Shown here one piece after another: positions 39,387-48,865 of a stretch of DNA of 64,000 bases (position 1 is its first letter; each line of letters begins with the position of its first letter). Source of the DNA: Dawidia cretensis (GTDB taxonomy: Bacteria > Bacteroidota > Bacteroidia > Cytophagales > Cyclobacteriaceae). The notes beneath the pieces are model-generated. The model made no database searches and was not told where the DNA came from. It saw only the letters and a program-made list of their open reading frames with translations. The translations under genes were made by a program, and so were the position numbers. The stretch is from contig NZ_JAHESE010000022.1 in NCBI RefSeq assembly GCF_018598175.1, positions 1-64,000 of the forward strand, read 5' to 3'.

Positions 39387-41426
39387 TTAGTCTGCCTTGG
39401 GCAACGTAAAGAAAAACGTACTGCCTTGTCCTTCTTCGCTTTCAACCCAGATGCGGCCGCCGTTCTTCTCAATAAATTCCTTGCACAGGATCAGCCCCAG
39501 GCCTGTACCTTTTTCGTTGGCGGTACCGCGAGTAGTATACGGGGCAGTCTTGTCAAAAAGCATATTGAGCACTTCGGGCTTCATGCCTACGCCGTTATCT
39601 TTCACGGAGAACAACCATTCCGATGGCTGCGGCTTGGCGTCGATAGTCACCTTGCCTCCATCGTTGGTGAACTTAATGGCGTTCATCATCAGGTTCCGGA
39701 TCACCAGGTTGATGGTGTTGGAGTCGGCATAGCCAATAGCGTCTGTCGGCACGTTGTTGATCATATTGATCTGTTTGTTCTGCACCGAGATGAGCAGCTG
39801 AATGTTTTCGTCTACGATCTTGCGCAGGTTGATGCGGGCTGCCTGCAGGCTCAGTTTGTCCATTTGCAGCAGTGTCCAGTCGAGCAGGTTGTTTAACAGC
39901 GTACGGGTATGGTTAAACCGCACTTTGAGCTCCTGGGTATGTTTGTGCATTTCCGCCGGCTCGATGGCTCCTTTGTCGATAAGGTCGAGCAGACCCGCCA
40001 GGGCGTTGATGGGTGACCGCAAGTCGTGCGAGATAATGGAGAAGAATTTGTCTTTTACCTGGTTGAGGCGCTCCAGCTCTTCGCTGCGCTTTTCCATATC
40101 ATCCTGGTGCTGTAGCAGCAGCGTGTTGATCTTCCGGCGGCGCTGTCCGCTGCGGTATACTGTCACGAGCAAGATGGCGCTCAGGGCCATGACCACGACC
40201 AGGATGTTGCGTACAAACTCCTGTTTCTTCAGCTCACCGTGCTGCATGACTTGCAGCTGGCTGAGCGCAGCGATCTGCGTATCGCGCGATTCCGTTTCGA
40301 AACGGATCTGGTCGCGCAGTAGCTTGCCTTGTGTCTCCTGGCTGAAGAGGGTATCCTCTAATTGCTTGTATTGTTTGTAGTAGTACAATGCTTTTTTAAA
40401 GTCGCCTTTCTGTTCCCACAGTGCCGAGAGCTCGTTGAAGGCTTTTATCTCCAGTACGCGGGCATTGAGGGGGCGCGCTACGGAAAGGCTGGCTTCGAAT
40501 TTCTCCAGGGCCTGATCGAAGTTTCCTTCTTTCGTCAGTACGATGCCCCGACCCAGGTTGGCTTCTGCCATGCCGTAGCGGTTGGTGGTCTTCTGGTGCA
40601 AGGCATAGGCCGAGTCGTAAAATGCCAGCGCATTTTTGTAATCGTTCTGCTGCAGGTAGGCGGTCGCCATGGTGGAGAGTACCTTGGGCTCGATTATGTC
40701 GACGTGCAGGGTACGCACCAATGCCAGTGCCTCGCGCAGGGTGGCCAGTGCGGAGTCGTATTCATGCTTGCGCAGCAATACGTCGCCAATTTCGTAAAGA
40801 CCGTAGGGTATACCTTCCCGATCGTTCTGCGTCTCGCTCAGTTTTTTAGAAAGCTGCAGGTGGTCGAGGGCCTGATCGAACTGACCCAGCTCTTTGAATA
40901 CCCGGCCTACATTGTGCAGGGCAATGAGCATGCGCAGGGTGTCGCGGGCGGCGCTGGCCATGCGGTGTGATTGCGTGAAGTAGAAGTAGGCGTCGTCGTA
41001 TTCGCCGAGGTCGTAGTAGTCGTTGCCGATGGCGTTATATTCCTGTGCAATGCCGGCGCTGTCTTTCACGATCATGTCAAGCTCGAGGGCCAGGTTGTCG
41101 TAGCGCAGGGCGGAGCTATAGTCGCCGCTGATGGTATACAGCAGGGCGGCGTTGCGATAGGCTTTGATCTTGTGCAGGGGCAAATCGGTGTTGGCGGCCA
41201 GGGCAATGGCCTCTTCGCTATACTTCACGCTGCGGGCGAAGTCTACGAACTGGTACAGGCCCGACAACCGCGTGAGGGCGTCGAGGCGCGCACTGTCGGG
41301 CAGGTTAGACGATTTGACTACGTTCTCGAGGCTGTCAACGCCCGCGGGTGTCTGTGCTTGCGACAGGCCGCACGTTGTCAGCACCATAATCGTTAAAATA
41401 AGGCGTAAAGACAGCATCCTGCTCAT
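39387..41426 (-). CDS. TPR-sensor histidine kinase inside the nuo locus
   Basis: 679 residues from ATG 41426 (MSRMLSLRLILTIMVLTTCG), starting with a signal peptide. About six tetratricopeptide repeats lie at residues 60-370 (periplasmic), then a transmembrane helix near 403-423 (NILVVVMALSAILLVTVY) and a coiled coil. The HisKA motif SIISHDLRSPINAL has its phospho-acceptor His at about residue 467, and the HATPase_c domain has N-box RNLMMNAIKFTNDGG, G1 DNGVGM and G2 GTGLGLILCKEFIEKNGG. No receiver domain or regulator gene adjoins. The chosen ATG overlaps the nuoH stop as ATGA, so translation is likely coupled to nuoH. The signal is unknown. Upstream in-frame Mets inside nuoH are rejected. Confidence 0.9.
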   Translation of the reverse strand: MSRMLSLRLILTIMVLTTCGLSQAQTPAGVDSLENVVKSSNLPDSARLDALTRLSGLYQFVDFARSVKYSEEAIALAANTDLPLHKIKAYRNAALLYTISGDYSSALRYDNLALELDMIVKDSAGIAQEYNAIGNDYYDLGEYDDAYFYFTQSHRMASAARDTLRMLIALHNVGRVFKELGQFDQALDHLQLSKKLSETQNDREGIPYGLYEIGDVLLRKHEYDSALATLREALALVRTLHVDIIEPKVLSTMATAYLQQNDYKNALAFYDSAYALHQKTTNRYGMAEANLGRGIVLTKEGNFDQALEKFEASLSVARPLNARVLEIKAFNELSALWEQKGDFKKALYYYKQYKQLEDTLFSQETQGKLLRDQIRFETESRDTQIAALSQLQVMQHGELKKQEFVRNILVVVMALSAILLVTVYRSGQRRRKINTLLLQHQDDMEKRSEELERLNQVKDKFFSIISHDLRSPINALAGLLDLIDKGAIEPAEMHKHTQELKVRFNHTRTLLNNLLDWTLLQMDKLSLQAARINLRKIVDENIQLLISVQNKQINMINNVPTDAIGYADSNTINLVIRNLMMNAIKFTNDGGKVTIDAKPQPSEWLFSVKDNGVGMKPEVLNMLFDKTAPYTTRGTANEKGTGLGLILCKEFIEKNGGRIWVESEEGQGSTFFFTLPKAD

Positions 41427-42457
41427 ATACATAGTACTTTCCAAAATCCGCATAGAATAACCAATGCTAGTGCTATTGGTGTTAAATATTTCCACGATAA
41501 ATTCATTAATTGATCAACCCTGAGGCGAGGGTAGGTCCAGCGGACCCACATTTGAATCGCTACGAACAACAACGCTTTGCTCAGCAACCAAAAAATTCCC
41601 CAGAGGGTCGAAGCCACAGTGCCCGGTGTACCGCTTGTCCATTCCGCTAACCGCATCGATGCGATATTAGGCAGGGGCGTACTCCAGCTTCCAAAAAATA
41701 ACACCGACCCTAATATACTCACTAAAAGCATCATTCCATATTCACCCAGCATGATTACCGCCCAGCGGAAGCCGGAGTATTCGGTTTGAAAGCCTGCTAC
41801 CAGCTCGGACTCCGCTTCTGGCAGGTCGAACGGTGCGCGATTGCTTTCGGCCAGGGAGGCTATAAAAAAGATCACCCACGCCAAAAAGAGCAGGGGCATA
41901 CGCACGACGTTCCACGCCAGGAAGCCGCCGATCGCCGTCACATCTATACCCCAGGCACGAATGCCAAAAAGATATTGGTGCTCGTCGTTGAGCGCGCTTT
42001 GCTGATACGAGATGGCTTGCAGGTCGAGCGTTTCGCACACCATGCAGACACTTAATACGGACAGGCCCAGCGGCACTTCGTACGATATGATCTGGGCGGC
42101 AGAGCGCATGGTACCCAACACACTGTATTTATTATTCGAGCTCCAGCCCGCCACCAGGATGCCCAGCACATCCAGCGACGTGATGGCCAGCAGGAAAAAG
42201 ACGGCAGAGGAAATGGGCGCGCCGGTCCACGCGGGGGTTAACGGCAATACTGAAAAACCAACAAATACAGCTGTAAAAATGACAATGGGCGCCACCCGGA
42301 ACAGGAATTTGTCGGCGCCCGCGGGTATGATGTCTTCTTTCTGAATGAGCTTCACCAGGTCGGCAACGCTTTGCAGCAGGCCATAGGGACCGGCTTCCAT
42401 AGGGCCCAACCTATCCTGGATAAACGCCGAGATCTTCCGTTCTGCGTATATGGCCAT
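41423..42457 (-). CDS. nuoH: NADH-quinone oxidoreductase subunit H (N-terminus uncertain)
   Basis: 344 residues from the first ATG: MAIYAERKISAFIQDRLGPM is the conserved quinone-chamber segment, and LAESNRAPFDLPEAESELVA and TEYSGFRWAVIMLGEYG follow. This ATG would leave out transmembrane helix 1. The frame is open upstream to a TAA at 42515-42517 and encodes LSTLLFILPFLLLYTI, an obvious first helix, but contains no ATG, GTG or TTG. Initiation at CTG 42505 (or another non-AUG codon) would give about 360 residues. The gene follows murI and overlaps the kinase gene downstream. nuoA-G are not in the window. Confidence 0.92.
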   Translation of the reverse strand: MAIYAERKISAFIQDRLGPMEAGPYGLLQSVADLVKLIQKEDIIPAGADKFLFRVAPIVIFTAVFVGFSVLPLTPAWTGAPISSAVFFLLAITSLDVLGILVAGWSSNNKYSVLGTMRSAAQIISYEVPLGLSVLSVCMVCETLDLQAISYQQSALNDEHQYLFGIRAWGIDVTAIGGFLAWNVVRMPLLFLAWVIFFIASLAESNRAPFDLPEAESELVAGFQTEYSGFRWAVIMLGEYGMMLLVSILGSVLFFGSWSTPLPNIASMRLAEWTSGTPGTVASTLWGIFWLLSKALLFVAIQMWVRWTYPRLRVDQLMNLSWKYLTPIALALVILCGFWKVLCI

Positions 42458-42601
42458 GATGGTATACAGCAGCAGGAAGGGTAATATGAACAGGAGTGTG
42501 CTCAGAAAATTGGGTTAAAATGGCGTCAAAGATGCGGAATTTATTACGGTGGTTTTCTATCATTTCTGAAAAAACAGTACACCAGCCGCGGGGCCGACGC
42601 C

Positions 42602-43417
42602 CTATTCCCACAACGCGTGACGGTCGAGGTGGACCGTTTCATGGAAAAACAGGCGGGCCGATGCCTCAAATGATTCGGTGTAGTCCGATACAAGGAAATG
42701 ATAATACGGATCGGCTCCCGTGTCATTGAGGAGTCCCTCCTGCTGCAGGTAGCGCTGCAGGGCTTGGGCCACGACCTCGGAGGAATCGAGAATGGCGAGC
42801 TGTCCTTTGTAAAAATCGCCGATCTCCCTTTTTATAAGGGGGTAGTGTGTACAGCCCAGGATGAGGGCGGCAATGTTTTGAAGGGACGGGTCGGCGAGGT
42901 ATTGCGCGATGATTTCGTGGCTGATCTGGTTGTTAAAGAATCCCTCTTCGATCATGGGCACTAACAACGGTGCGGCCAGGGAGTGCACCGTTGTGCCTTT
43001 GTTCGCCTCTTCAATCTTACGATGATAGACGCCCGACTGTACTGTACGTTTGGTGCCGATCAACCCCACCTGTGCCCCCGGGAATTTATCCAACACCAAC
43101 GAGACCATGGGGTCGATGACGTTGATGATGTGAATGTCCTTGCGCACGTATTCTTTCAGGAGCGCATAGGCGGCGGAAGAGGCAGAGTTACAAGCGATCA
43201 CGATCACCTTGCAGCCTTTTTTCACGAGCACATCGGCAATGCGAATGGAGTACGCCTGAATGGCAGCTTCAGACTTTTCGCCATACGGCAGGTGCGCGGT
43301 GTCGCCGAAATAGATCATGCTTTCGTTCGGCAATAATTTTTTAATGGCGTGGGCTACGGTCAATCCGCCGATGCCGCTGTCGAATACGCCGATGGGCTGC
43401 TGCTTTTCTACCTTCAT
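42602..43417 (-). CDS. murI: Glutamate racemase
   Basis: A 271-residue racemase supplying D-glutamate for peptidoglycan. GVFDSGIGGLTVAHAIKK is the first conserved segment. The two catalytic cysteines lie in VIACNSASSAAY (about residue 76) and LILGCTHYPLI (about residue 185), with the PYGEKS segment between. It diverges from the second TPR kinase (53 bases) and precedes nuoH on the same strand by about 90-145 bases, without a visible terminator. Confidence 0.95.
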   Translation of the reverse strand: MKVEKQQPIGVFDSGIGGLTVAHAIKKLLPNESMIYFGDTAHLPYGEKSEAAIQAYSIRIADVLVKKGCKVIVIACNSASSAAYALLKEYVRKDIHIINVIDPMVSLVLDKFPGAQVGLIGTKRTVQSGVYHRKIEEANKGTTVHSLAAPLLVPMIEEGFFNNQISHEIIAQYLADPSLQNIAALILGCTHYPLIKREIGDFYKGQLAILDSSEVVAQALQRYLQQEGLLNDTGADPYYHFLVSDYTESFEASARLFFHETVHLDRHALWE

Positions 43418-43470
43418 TGGCTGCTGTAAATCGCTGCGAATTTTACTATTTTTAGTGTCATCTTAACTGC

Positions 43471-45645
43471 ATGAGCCATAAAAATCCGTGCTTTTTTTTC
43501 CTCCTGGTAACCACCCTGCTCTTGTTACCAGGTAGTACCCGCGCACAGGATACTACCGACCTTGATAGCCTTTACAAACGTGTACAGATGAGCTCGCCCC
43601 GCGAGATGGTGGACGTCTTTGATGCTTTACAAGAGCGCTACCTGGCACTGGATCAGGAGCGGGCCATTCGCTTTGCGCGACAGGGTTTGAAGCAGACCGA
43701 GAAGAGCTCTCCCCTCAGCCGCGTGCTGGCCAACCGAAACATGGCCTTTATTTATGGGAAATTTGGCTTTAAGGAAGAAGCCTTGCGCCACTTTCAACGG
43801 GCACTGGCCACGGCTAAAGAGAATCAAGGCGAGGAAATGGGTCTTGGCCTGGCCTATTTTCACCTGGGCCAGTTTTTGTCCCAGCAAGGCCTGCTGGCGG
43901 AGGGGCTTCAACACATTCTTGACGCTTCCAAGATCTTTGAGTCGTTACAACTCTATAACTATGTGATTTTGTGCCACTACGAGAGCTGCATGATCAGCTA
44001 CTCGGCGCACAACTACCAGCAATGCATTGACGAAGGATACCGCTTGCTTCAATATCACGACCGACTGAGCAAAACCGAAAGCAGCCGCGCGGCCGACTTT
44101 CAGAAGATGAGCACGTGTAACACCATTGCGCTGGCGCACCGCCAGATGAAGCAGTACGCTGGGGCGTTGCGCTATTTCGACCAGGCAGAGGCCCTGGCGC
44201 GGAAGATCAACGATGAGTTTTGGATCGGCCTCATCAATGGTAACAAAGCAGTGGTGCTGCGCGACATGGGCCGCACGGAGGAAGCGAAGACAGGCGTACT
44301 GGCCGACTACAAGGTGAGCCAGAAGTTCAGCATGTGGAGCAGCGCCGGCATGGCTTGCCTCACCATGAGTGACATTTATCTGACGCAGGGCAACTACCCC
44401 CTGGCAAACACCTACCTCGACTCCGCCCATATCATGTTTAGCCGTGAGCATGACGTCATTACCTCCCGAAAAAATATGGCGTCGTACTGGTTGTCGTGGT
44501 CGCGCCTCAAGTCTGTGCAAGGCGCCTATGGGCCAGCCTATGATGGACTCTTAAAACATGTAAAGCTCCGCGACTCACTTTCCCACGAGCAAGAGGCATT
44601 AAACCTGGCCAAGGTGAAGGTTGCGTTTGACCTCGACCGCAAGCAAACGGAAATTGCGCTGCTCACCAAGAATAACGAGATCCAGGAAGAGCGCATCCGC
44701 GGTCAGAATATTCTTTTTATCGTGACGCTCATGGGTCTGATCCTCCTGGTGGTGTTGGTGATGCTGCTCGTTAACAACTTCCGCCGGCAGCGAAATATCT
44801 CCCGGCTTATACGCCAGCAGCGCGACGAGATCGAGATTAAAAACTCCGAGCTGGAGGCGCAAAGTGCCATGTTACAGGAAAATAACCAGTATATCCAGAC
44901 GCTGAACACACAGCTGGAAATGAAGGTAGTCGAGCGCACGCGCCAGCTGGCGCTCTCCAACCAGGAGCTGGACACGTTTCTATACCGGTCGTCGCACGAT
45001 ATACGCCGCCCCATCACTACGCTATTAGGCCTGGACCAGGTCGCACGCCACATTGTGAACGACCCGCAGGCGAATATGCTCTTTGACAAAGTGGTGGAGA
45101 CGGCGCGGAACATGGACAGCATGCTGTTTAAAATGCAGATGATGTATGAGCTCAACAAACCCGACCTGCCGCTGGAGCCTATACACCTCAACCCGCTGGT
45201 GGAAGAAGCCGTGCAATATTTCCAAAACGACTTCCGTCGGTTTGGCATCACCAGTCACCTCTCTGTACATGCCGACATCACCATCTTGTCTAACGTGGGC
45301 TTGCTGCGCATCATCTTCCGCAACCTGATTGAAAACGCCGTACTCTTCCGCAAGACACAACCCGGCGTTACTCCTTTTATCGATGTAAACATTACGCGGA
45401 TAGGCGATCATGTCGAGATTCACGTCGCCGATAACGGCATGGGGGTGGAAGAGAAATACCAGGCGCGTCTATTCGATCTGTACTTTCGGGCCTCGCAAGC
45501 TTCTAAAGGCAACGGCCTGGGGCTTTATCTTGTGAATAAGGCTATTCACAAATTGAAGGGGACGATCACGTTGATGAGTGATTATGGGATAGGCACTACT
45601 TTTACCATTCATTTGCCGCTGGCACAGCATCATTCCGCAAATTAA
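43471..45645 (+). CDS. TPR-sensor histidine kinase (second copy of the architecture)
   Basis: A 724-residue protein: a signal peptide (FFFLLVTTLLLLPGSTRAQ), tetratricopeptide repeats from about residue 45 to 390, a transmembrane helix at about 411-437 (ILFIVTLMGLILLVVLVML), then a long coiled coil. The HisKA-like motif YRSSHDIRRPITTLLGL has His at residue 509. The HATPase_c domain has N-box RNLIENAVLF, G1 ADNGMGVEE and G2 GNGLGLYLVNKAIHKLKG. It shares layout but little obvious sequence with the kinase at 39387-41426. No response regulator is adjacent. It diverges from murI. Confidence 0.9.
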   Translation: MSHKNPCFFFLLVTTLLLLPGSTRAQDTTDLDSLYKRVQMSSPREMVDVFDALQERYLALDQERAIRFARQGLKQTEKSSPLSRVLANRNMAFIYGKFGFKEEALRHFQRALATAKENQGEEMGLGLAYFHLGQFLSQQGLLAEGLQHILDASKIFESLQLYNYVILCHYESCMISYSAHNYQQCIDEGYRLLQYHDRLSKTESSRAADFQKMSTCNTIALAHRQMKQYAGALRYFDQAEALARKINDEFWIGLINGNKAVVLRDMGRTEEAKTGVLADYKVSQKFSMWSSAGMACLTMSDIYLTQGNYPLANTYLDSAHIMFSREHDVITSRKNMASYWLSWSRLKSVQGAYGPAYDGLLKHVKLRDSLSHEQEALNLAKVKVAFDLDRKQTEIALLTKNNEIQEERIRGQNILFIVTLMGLILLVVLVMLLVNNFRRQRNISRLIRQQRDEIEIKNSELEAQSAMLQENNQYIQTLNTQLEMKVVERTRQLALSNQELDTFLYRSSHDIRRPITTLLGLDQVARHIVNDPQANMLFDKVVETARNMDSMLFKMQMMYELNKPDLPLEPIHLNPLVEEAVQYFQNDFRRFGITSHLSVHADITILSNVGLLRIIFRNLIENAVLFRKTQPGVTPFIDVNITRIGDHVEIHVADNGMGVEEKYQARLFDLYFRASQASKGNGLGLYLVNKAIHKLKGTITLMSDYGIGTTFTIHLPLAQHHSAN

Positions 45646-45658
45646 CTCTAATGCTGTA

Positions 45659-45692
45659 AAGAAAACGAGTGCCGCCTGATGGGCAGCACTCG
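45659..45692 (-). terminator. Intrinsic terminator after floA
   Basis: A stem of about 10 bp with one mismatch (45666-45676 with 45682-45692), followed on the minus strand by TTTTCTTT. It also lies behind the plus-strand kinase ending at 45645. Confidence 0.65.
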
Positions 45693-45717
45693 CGGTATAT
45701 ACTATGCTGTCTCGCTG

Positions 45718-46713
45718 TTATTGTTTCGGCGTAGACGACTGTCCTTGTCCTTTGGCGCCCGATCCGGAGATTGCCTGCCGCATGTCGGTGTCCGCTTGTA
45801 CGTTCTGCATTTTATAGTAGTCCATTACACCCAGGTTGCCATTCGTAAATGCCGCAGCAATGGCTCTCGGAATTTCAGCCTCTGCCTCAATTACTTTCGC
45901 GCGAGCTTCTGTTGCTTTGGCTTTCATTTCCTGGTCCAACGCTACGGCCATGGCACGGCGTTCTTCTGCTTTTGCTTCGGCCACTTTCAAATCGGCTGTA
46001 GCCTGATCGATCTGCAGCTTGGCGCCAATGTTGGCCCCTACATCTACATCGGCAATATCAATTGACAAGATCTCAAACGCTGTACCGGCATCCAGACCGC
46101 GCGAGAGTACCAGCTTGGAAATTTTATCCGGGCTTTCCAGTACTTCTTTGTGTGATTTGGCTGAACCGATAGACGATACAATACCTTCGCCCACACGGGC
46201 CAGGATGGTGTCTTCACCGGCGCCACCCACCAGTTGGGCGATGCTGGCACGTACCGTCACGCGGGCCACTGCGATCAGCTGAATACCATCTGCCGCTACC
46301 GCCGCTACCTTGGGGGTAGTGATCACTTTGGGATTAACCGAAATCTGAACCGCCTGGAACACGTCACGACCGGCGAGGTCGATAGCGGTGGCCTGTTTGA
46401 AACTCAGGCTGATATTAGCTTTGTCAGCCGAGATCAGTGCACGAATAACATTTGGCACATTGCCACCGGCCAGGTAGTGTGTCTCCAATTCGTTAGAGGA
46501 GATTTGCAAGCCGGCTTTAGTAGCCGTGATCAACGAATCTACGACAATGCGTGGTGGCACCTTCCGGATGCGCATAAACACCAGCTCGAGCAGCCCCACC
46601 TTCACGTTGGAGAAGATGGCGGTGATCCACAGGTTGATGGGTACAAAGTATAAAAAGAGCAGGAACAGAATAATCCCCCCCAACACAATAACAAGATAGT
46701 AAACAGGATCCAT
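45718..46713 (-). CDS. floA: Flotillin-like protein FloA
   Basis: A 331-residue membrane scaffold of functional lipid microdomains. An N-terminal hydrophobic hairpin ([20 protein letters not shown]) is followed by [20 protein letters not shown], a band-7/SPFH core ([20 protein letters not shown]), and a C-terminal EA-rich coiled coil ([20 protein letters not shown]). The length matches the FloA/YqfA family. An NfeD gene lies immediately upstream (20 bases), the usual floA partner. Confidence 0.94.
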   Translation of the reverse strand: MDPVYYLVIVLGGIILFLLFLYFVPINLWITAIFSNVKVGLLELVFMRIRKVPPRIVVDSLITATKAGLQISSNELETHYLAGGNVPNVIRALISADKANISLSFKQATAIDLAGRDVFQAVQISVNPKVITTPKVAAVAADGIQLIAVARVTVRASIAQLVGGAGEDTILARVGEGIVSSIGSAKSHKEVLESPDKISKLVLSRGLDAGTAFEILSIDIADVDVGANIGAKLQIDQATADLKVAEAKAEERRAMAVALDQEMKAKATEARAKVIEAEAEIPRAIAAAFTNGNLGVMDYYKMQNVQADTDMRQAISGSGAKGQGQSSTPKQ

Positions 46714-46733
46714 GATAATTTTTCTATGGTTAG

Positions 46734-47201
46734 TTAAAAAGGTTCTACGACAATGTCATTCAGACGAATTTGGATTATGCGGACATGCTGGCCAGTTTCC
46801 ACGTACTGCCCCTGCGTTTTTACTTCAAACGTTTTGCTATTAAACTCCGCTTTGCCAATGGGCCGGAGCGTTGACAGGGTAACACCTTCGTCGCCGATGC
46901 TTAGGCCACCGGTGATACCTTCGTTCACTTTCCCGTCGTTAGAAGACTTGTTGGAGAACCGCGACCACGCACCCGACCGGAAGCTGTAGAAGAGTGCGCC
47001 CAACGTAGCCACCAAGGTACCTATTAATATGTATAAACCGGTATCACTGCCAAAATGCTGGTAGCCAATCATCACGCCGGCGCCGGCAAAGATGAATCCC
47101 AGCAAGCCCACTACTGTAGTGCCGGGAATGAATACCAATTCAATCACGATCAGCGCCAGGCCGATGAGAAGCAAAGAAAAGATGATTATCCACATGATCA
47201 T
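46734..47201 (-). CDS. NfeD-family membrane protein
   Basis: A 155-residue short NfeD without the protease domain. Two to three transmembrane helices fill residues 3-70 ([20 protein letters not shown], then [19 protein letters not shown], then [19 protein letters not shown]). A C-terminal OB-fold spans about 98-155 ([20 protein letters not shown], ending [20 protein letters not shown]). It is encoded with floA and is expected to act with it in membrane microdomain organisation. The Met at residue 3 is an alternative start. Confidence 0.9.
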   Translation of the reverse strand: MIMWIIIFSLLLIGLALIVIELVFIPGTTVVGLLGFIFAGAGVMIGYQHFGSDTGLYILIGTLVATLGALFYSFRSGAWSRFSNKSSNDGKVNEGITGGLSIGDEGVTLSTLRPIGKAEFNSKTFEVKTQGQYVETGQHVRIIQIRLNDIVVEPF

Positions 47202-47225
47202 GGCCGATCGAAGTTATTTGTGCGA

Positions 47226-48704
47226 TTAGTACGCCCGGGCAAACAGTACCCGCCGGGTCGAAGGCTTGCCGGAGTAGATACACACGCCGGCTTCTTCCTT
47301 CGCATCCAACGGAATGCAACGGATGGTGGCCTTTGTTTCCTCTTTAATAGCTGCTTCTGTTTCGGGCGTTCCGTCCCAGTGCGCGGCGAGGAAGCCACCT
47401 TTTTCGTTCAGCACCTTCTTGAACTCTTCATACGCGTTAACCTCGGTGGTAACCTCGCTGCGGAATGTCCTGGCGCGGGCGTAGATCGTTGTCTGGATGT
47501 CGTCGAGCAGGGCGGGGATCTTTTCTACCACTTCGTCCAGTTTCATGACCTGCTTTTCTTTGGTGTCGCGGCGCGCCACTTCTACGGTGCCAGCCTCCAT
47601 GTCGCGGGGGCCAATGGCCAGGCGCACGGGTACACCTTTCAGCTCCCACTCGGCAAACTTAAAGCCTGGCTTGTGGGTATCACGGTTATCGAATTTCACC
47701 GCAAATCCTTGCTTGCGCAGGGCAGCGGCGATTTCCTGTGCTTTCTCGGAGATCCTGGCCAGCTCCTCGTCGGTACGGAAAATCGGCACGATTACCACGT
47801 GGATGGGCGCCAGCTTCGGCGGCAGCACCAGGCCGTCGTCGTCGGAGTGGGCCATGATCAACGCACCCATCAGGCGCGTGCTCACGCCCCATGAGGTGCC
47901 CCATACGTAGCCAAGCTTGCCTTCTTTGTTTGTGAACTGCACATCAAACGCCTTCGCAAAGTTTTGGCCGAGGAAGTGCGACGTCCCTGCCTGCAGTGCT
48001 TTGCCATCTTGCATCATCGCTTCGATACAATAGGTGTCGACCGCGCCCGGGAAACGCTCGCCTTCCGACTTTCTTCCTTTTACAACCGGCAGTGCCATGA
48101 AGTTTTCAGCAAAGTCGGCGTAGACGTCAAGCATTTGTACGGTTTCCCGTACGGCTTCGTCGGCAGTGGCATGCGCCGTGTGGCCTTCTTGCCATAAGAA
48201 TTCTGCCGTCCGTAAAAAAAGGCGCGTACGCATTTCCCAGCGTACCACATTGGCCCATTGGTTTACGAGGATGGGCAGGTCGCGGTACGACTGAATCCAT
48301 TTTTTGTAGGTGCTCCAGATGATGGCCTCGCTGGTAGGCCGTACCACCAGCTCTTCGTCGAGCTTGGCTTCGGGGTCGACGATCAGCTTGCCTTTATTTT
48401 GTGGGTCGGTTTTCAGGCGGTAGTGCGTCACAATGGCACACTCCTTCGCAAACCCTTCGGCGTTTTTTTCTTCTGCTTCAAACAGGCTTTTCGGCACAAA
48501 AAGCGGGAAATAGGCGTTGCTGTGGCCTGTATCCTTAAACATTTTGTCCAGTGCCTGCTGCATTTTTTCCCAAATGGAGTACCCATAGGGCTTGATGACC
48601 ATACACCCCCGCACGTCTGAATGTTCGGCAAGATCTGCCTTCTTCACTAATTCGTTGTACCACAAAGAATAATCTTCTTTGCGGGTGGGTAACTCTTTGG
48701 CCAT
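47226..48704 (-). CDS. proS: Prolyl-tRNA synthetase (archaeal/eukaryotic-like type)
   Basis: A 492-residue class II synthetase lacking the large editing insertion of the E. coli enzyme. Motif 2/3-like segments are [40 protein letters not shown] and [20 protein letters not shown]. The anticodon-binding domain follows ([17 protein letters not shown]), and the C-terminal extension ends in aromatic FARAY as in the ProS-3 group. It lies alone on the minus strand upstream of the NfeD gene (24 bases), so floA-nfeD may share its transcript. Confidence 0.96.
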   Translation of the reverse strand: MAKELPTRKEDYSLWYNELVKKADLAEHSDVRGCMVIKPYGYSIWEKMQQALDKMFKDTGHSNAYFPLFVPKSLFEAEEKNAEGFAKECAIVTHYRLKTDPQNKGKLIVDPEAKLDEELVVRPTSEAIIWSTYKKWIQSYRDLPILVNQWANVVRWEMRTRLFLRTAEFLWQEGHTAHATADEAVRETVQMLDVYADFAENFMALPVVKGRKSEGERFPGAVDTYCIEAMMQDGKALQAGTSHFLGQNFAKAFDVQFTNKEGKLGYVWGTSWGVSTRLMGALIMAHSDDDGLVLPPKLAPIHVVIVPIFRTDEELARISEKAQEIAAALRKQGFAVKFDNRDTHKPGFKFAEWELKGVPVRLAIGPRDMEAGTVEVARRDTKEKQVMKLDEVVEKIPALLDDIQTTIYARARTFRSEVTTEVNAYEEFKKVLNEKGGFLAAHWDGTPETEAAIKEETKATIRCIPLDAKEEAGVCIYSGKPSTRRVLFARAY

Positions 48705-48745
48705 ACTGGTATAATTATTGTTATATGTAATCGATGTCGAAAAGG

Positions 48746-48753
48746 CAAATGTA
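48746..48753 (-). promoter_or_regulatory. Candidate -7 box upstream of proS
   Basis: On the minus strand TACATTTG (48753-48746) fits TAnnTTTG and lies about 40 bases before the proS ATG. No TTTG is at the ideal -33 distance. Confidence 0.4.
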
Positions 48754-48865
48754 AATTAAGCGGGTCAAATACTGGCTAAATTTTGTAGCTTTATCGACAC
48801 TTTTACGGCATTACACTCGTTAGGTTGTGTAGAGCCACCACGAAAGATATAAAACACACCACGCT

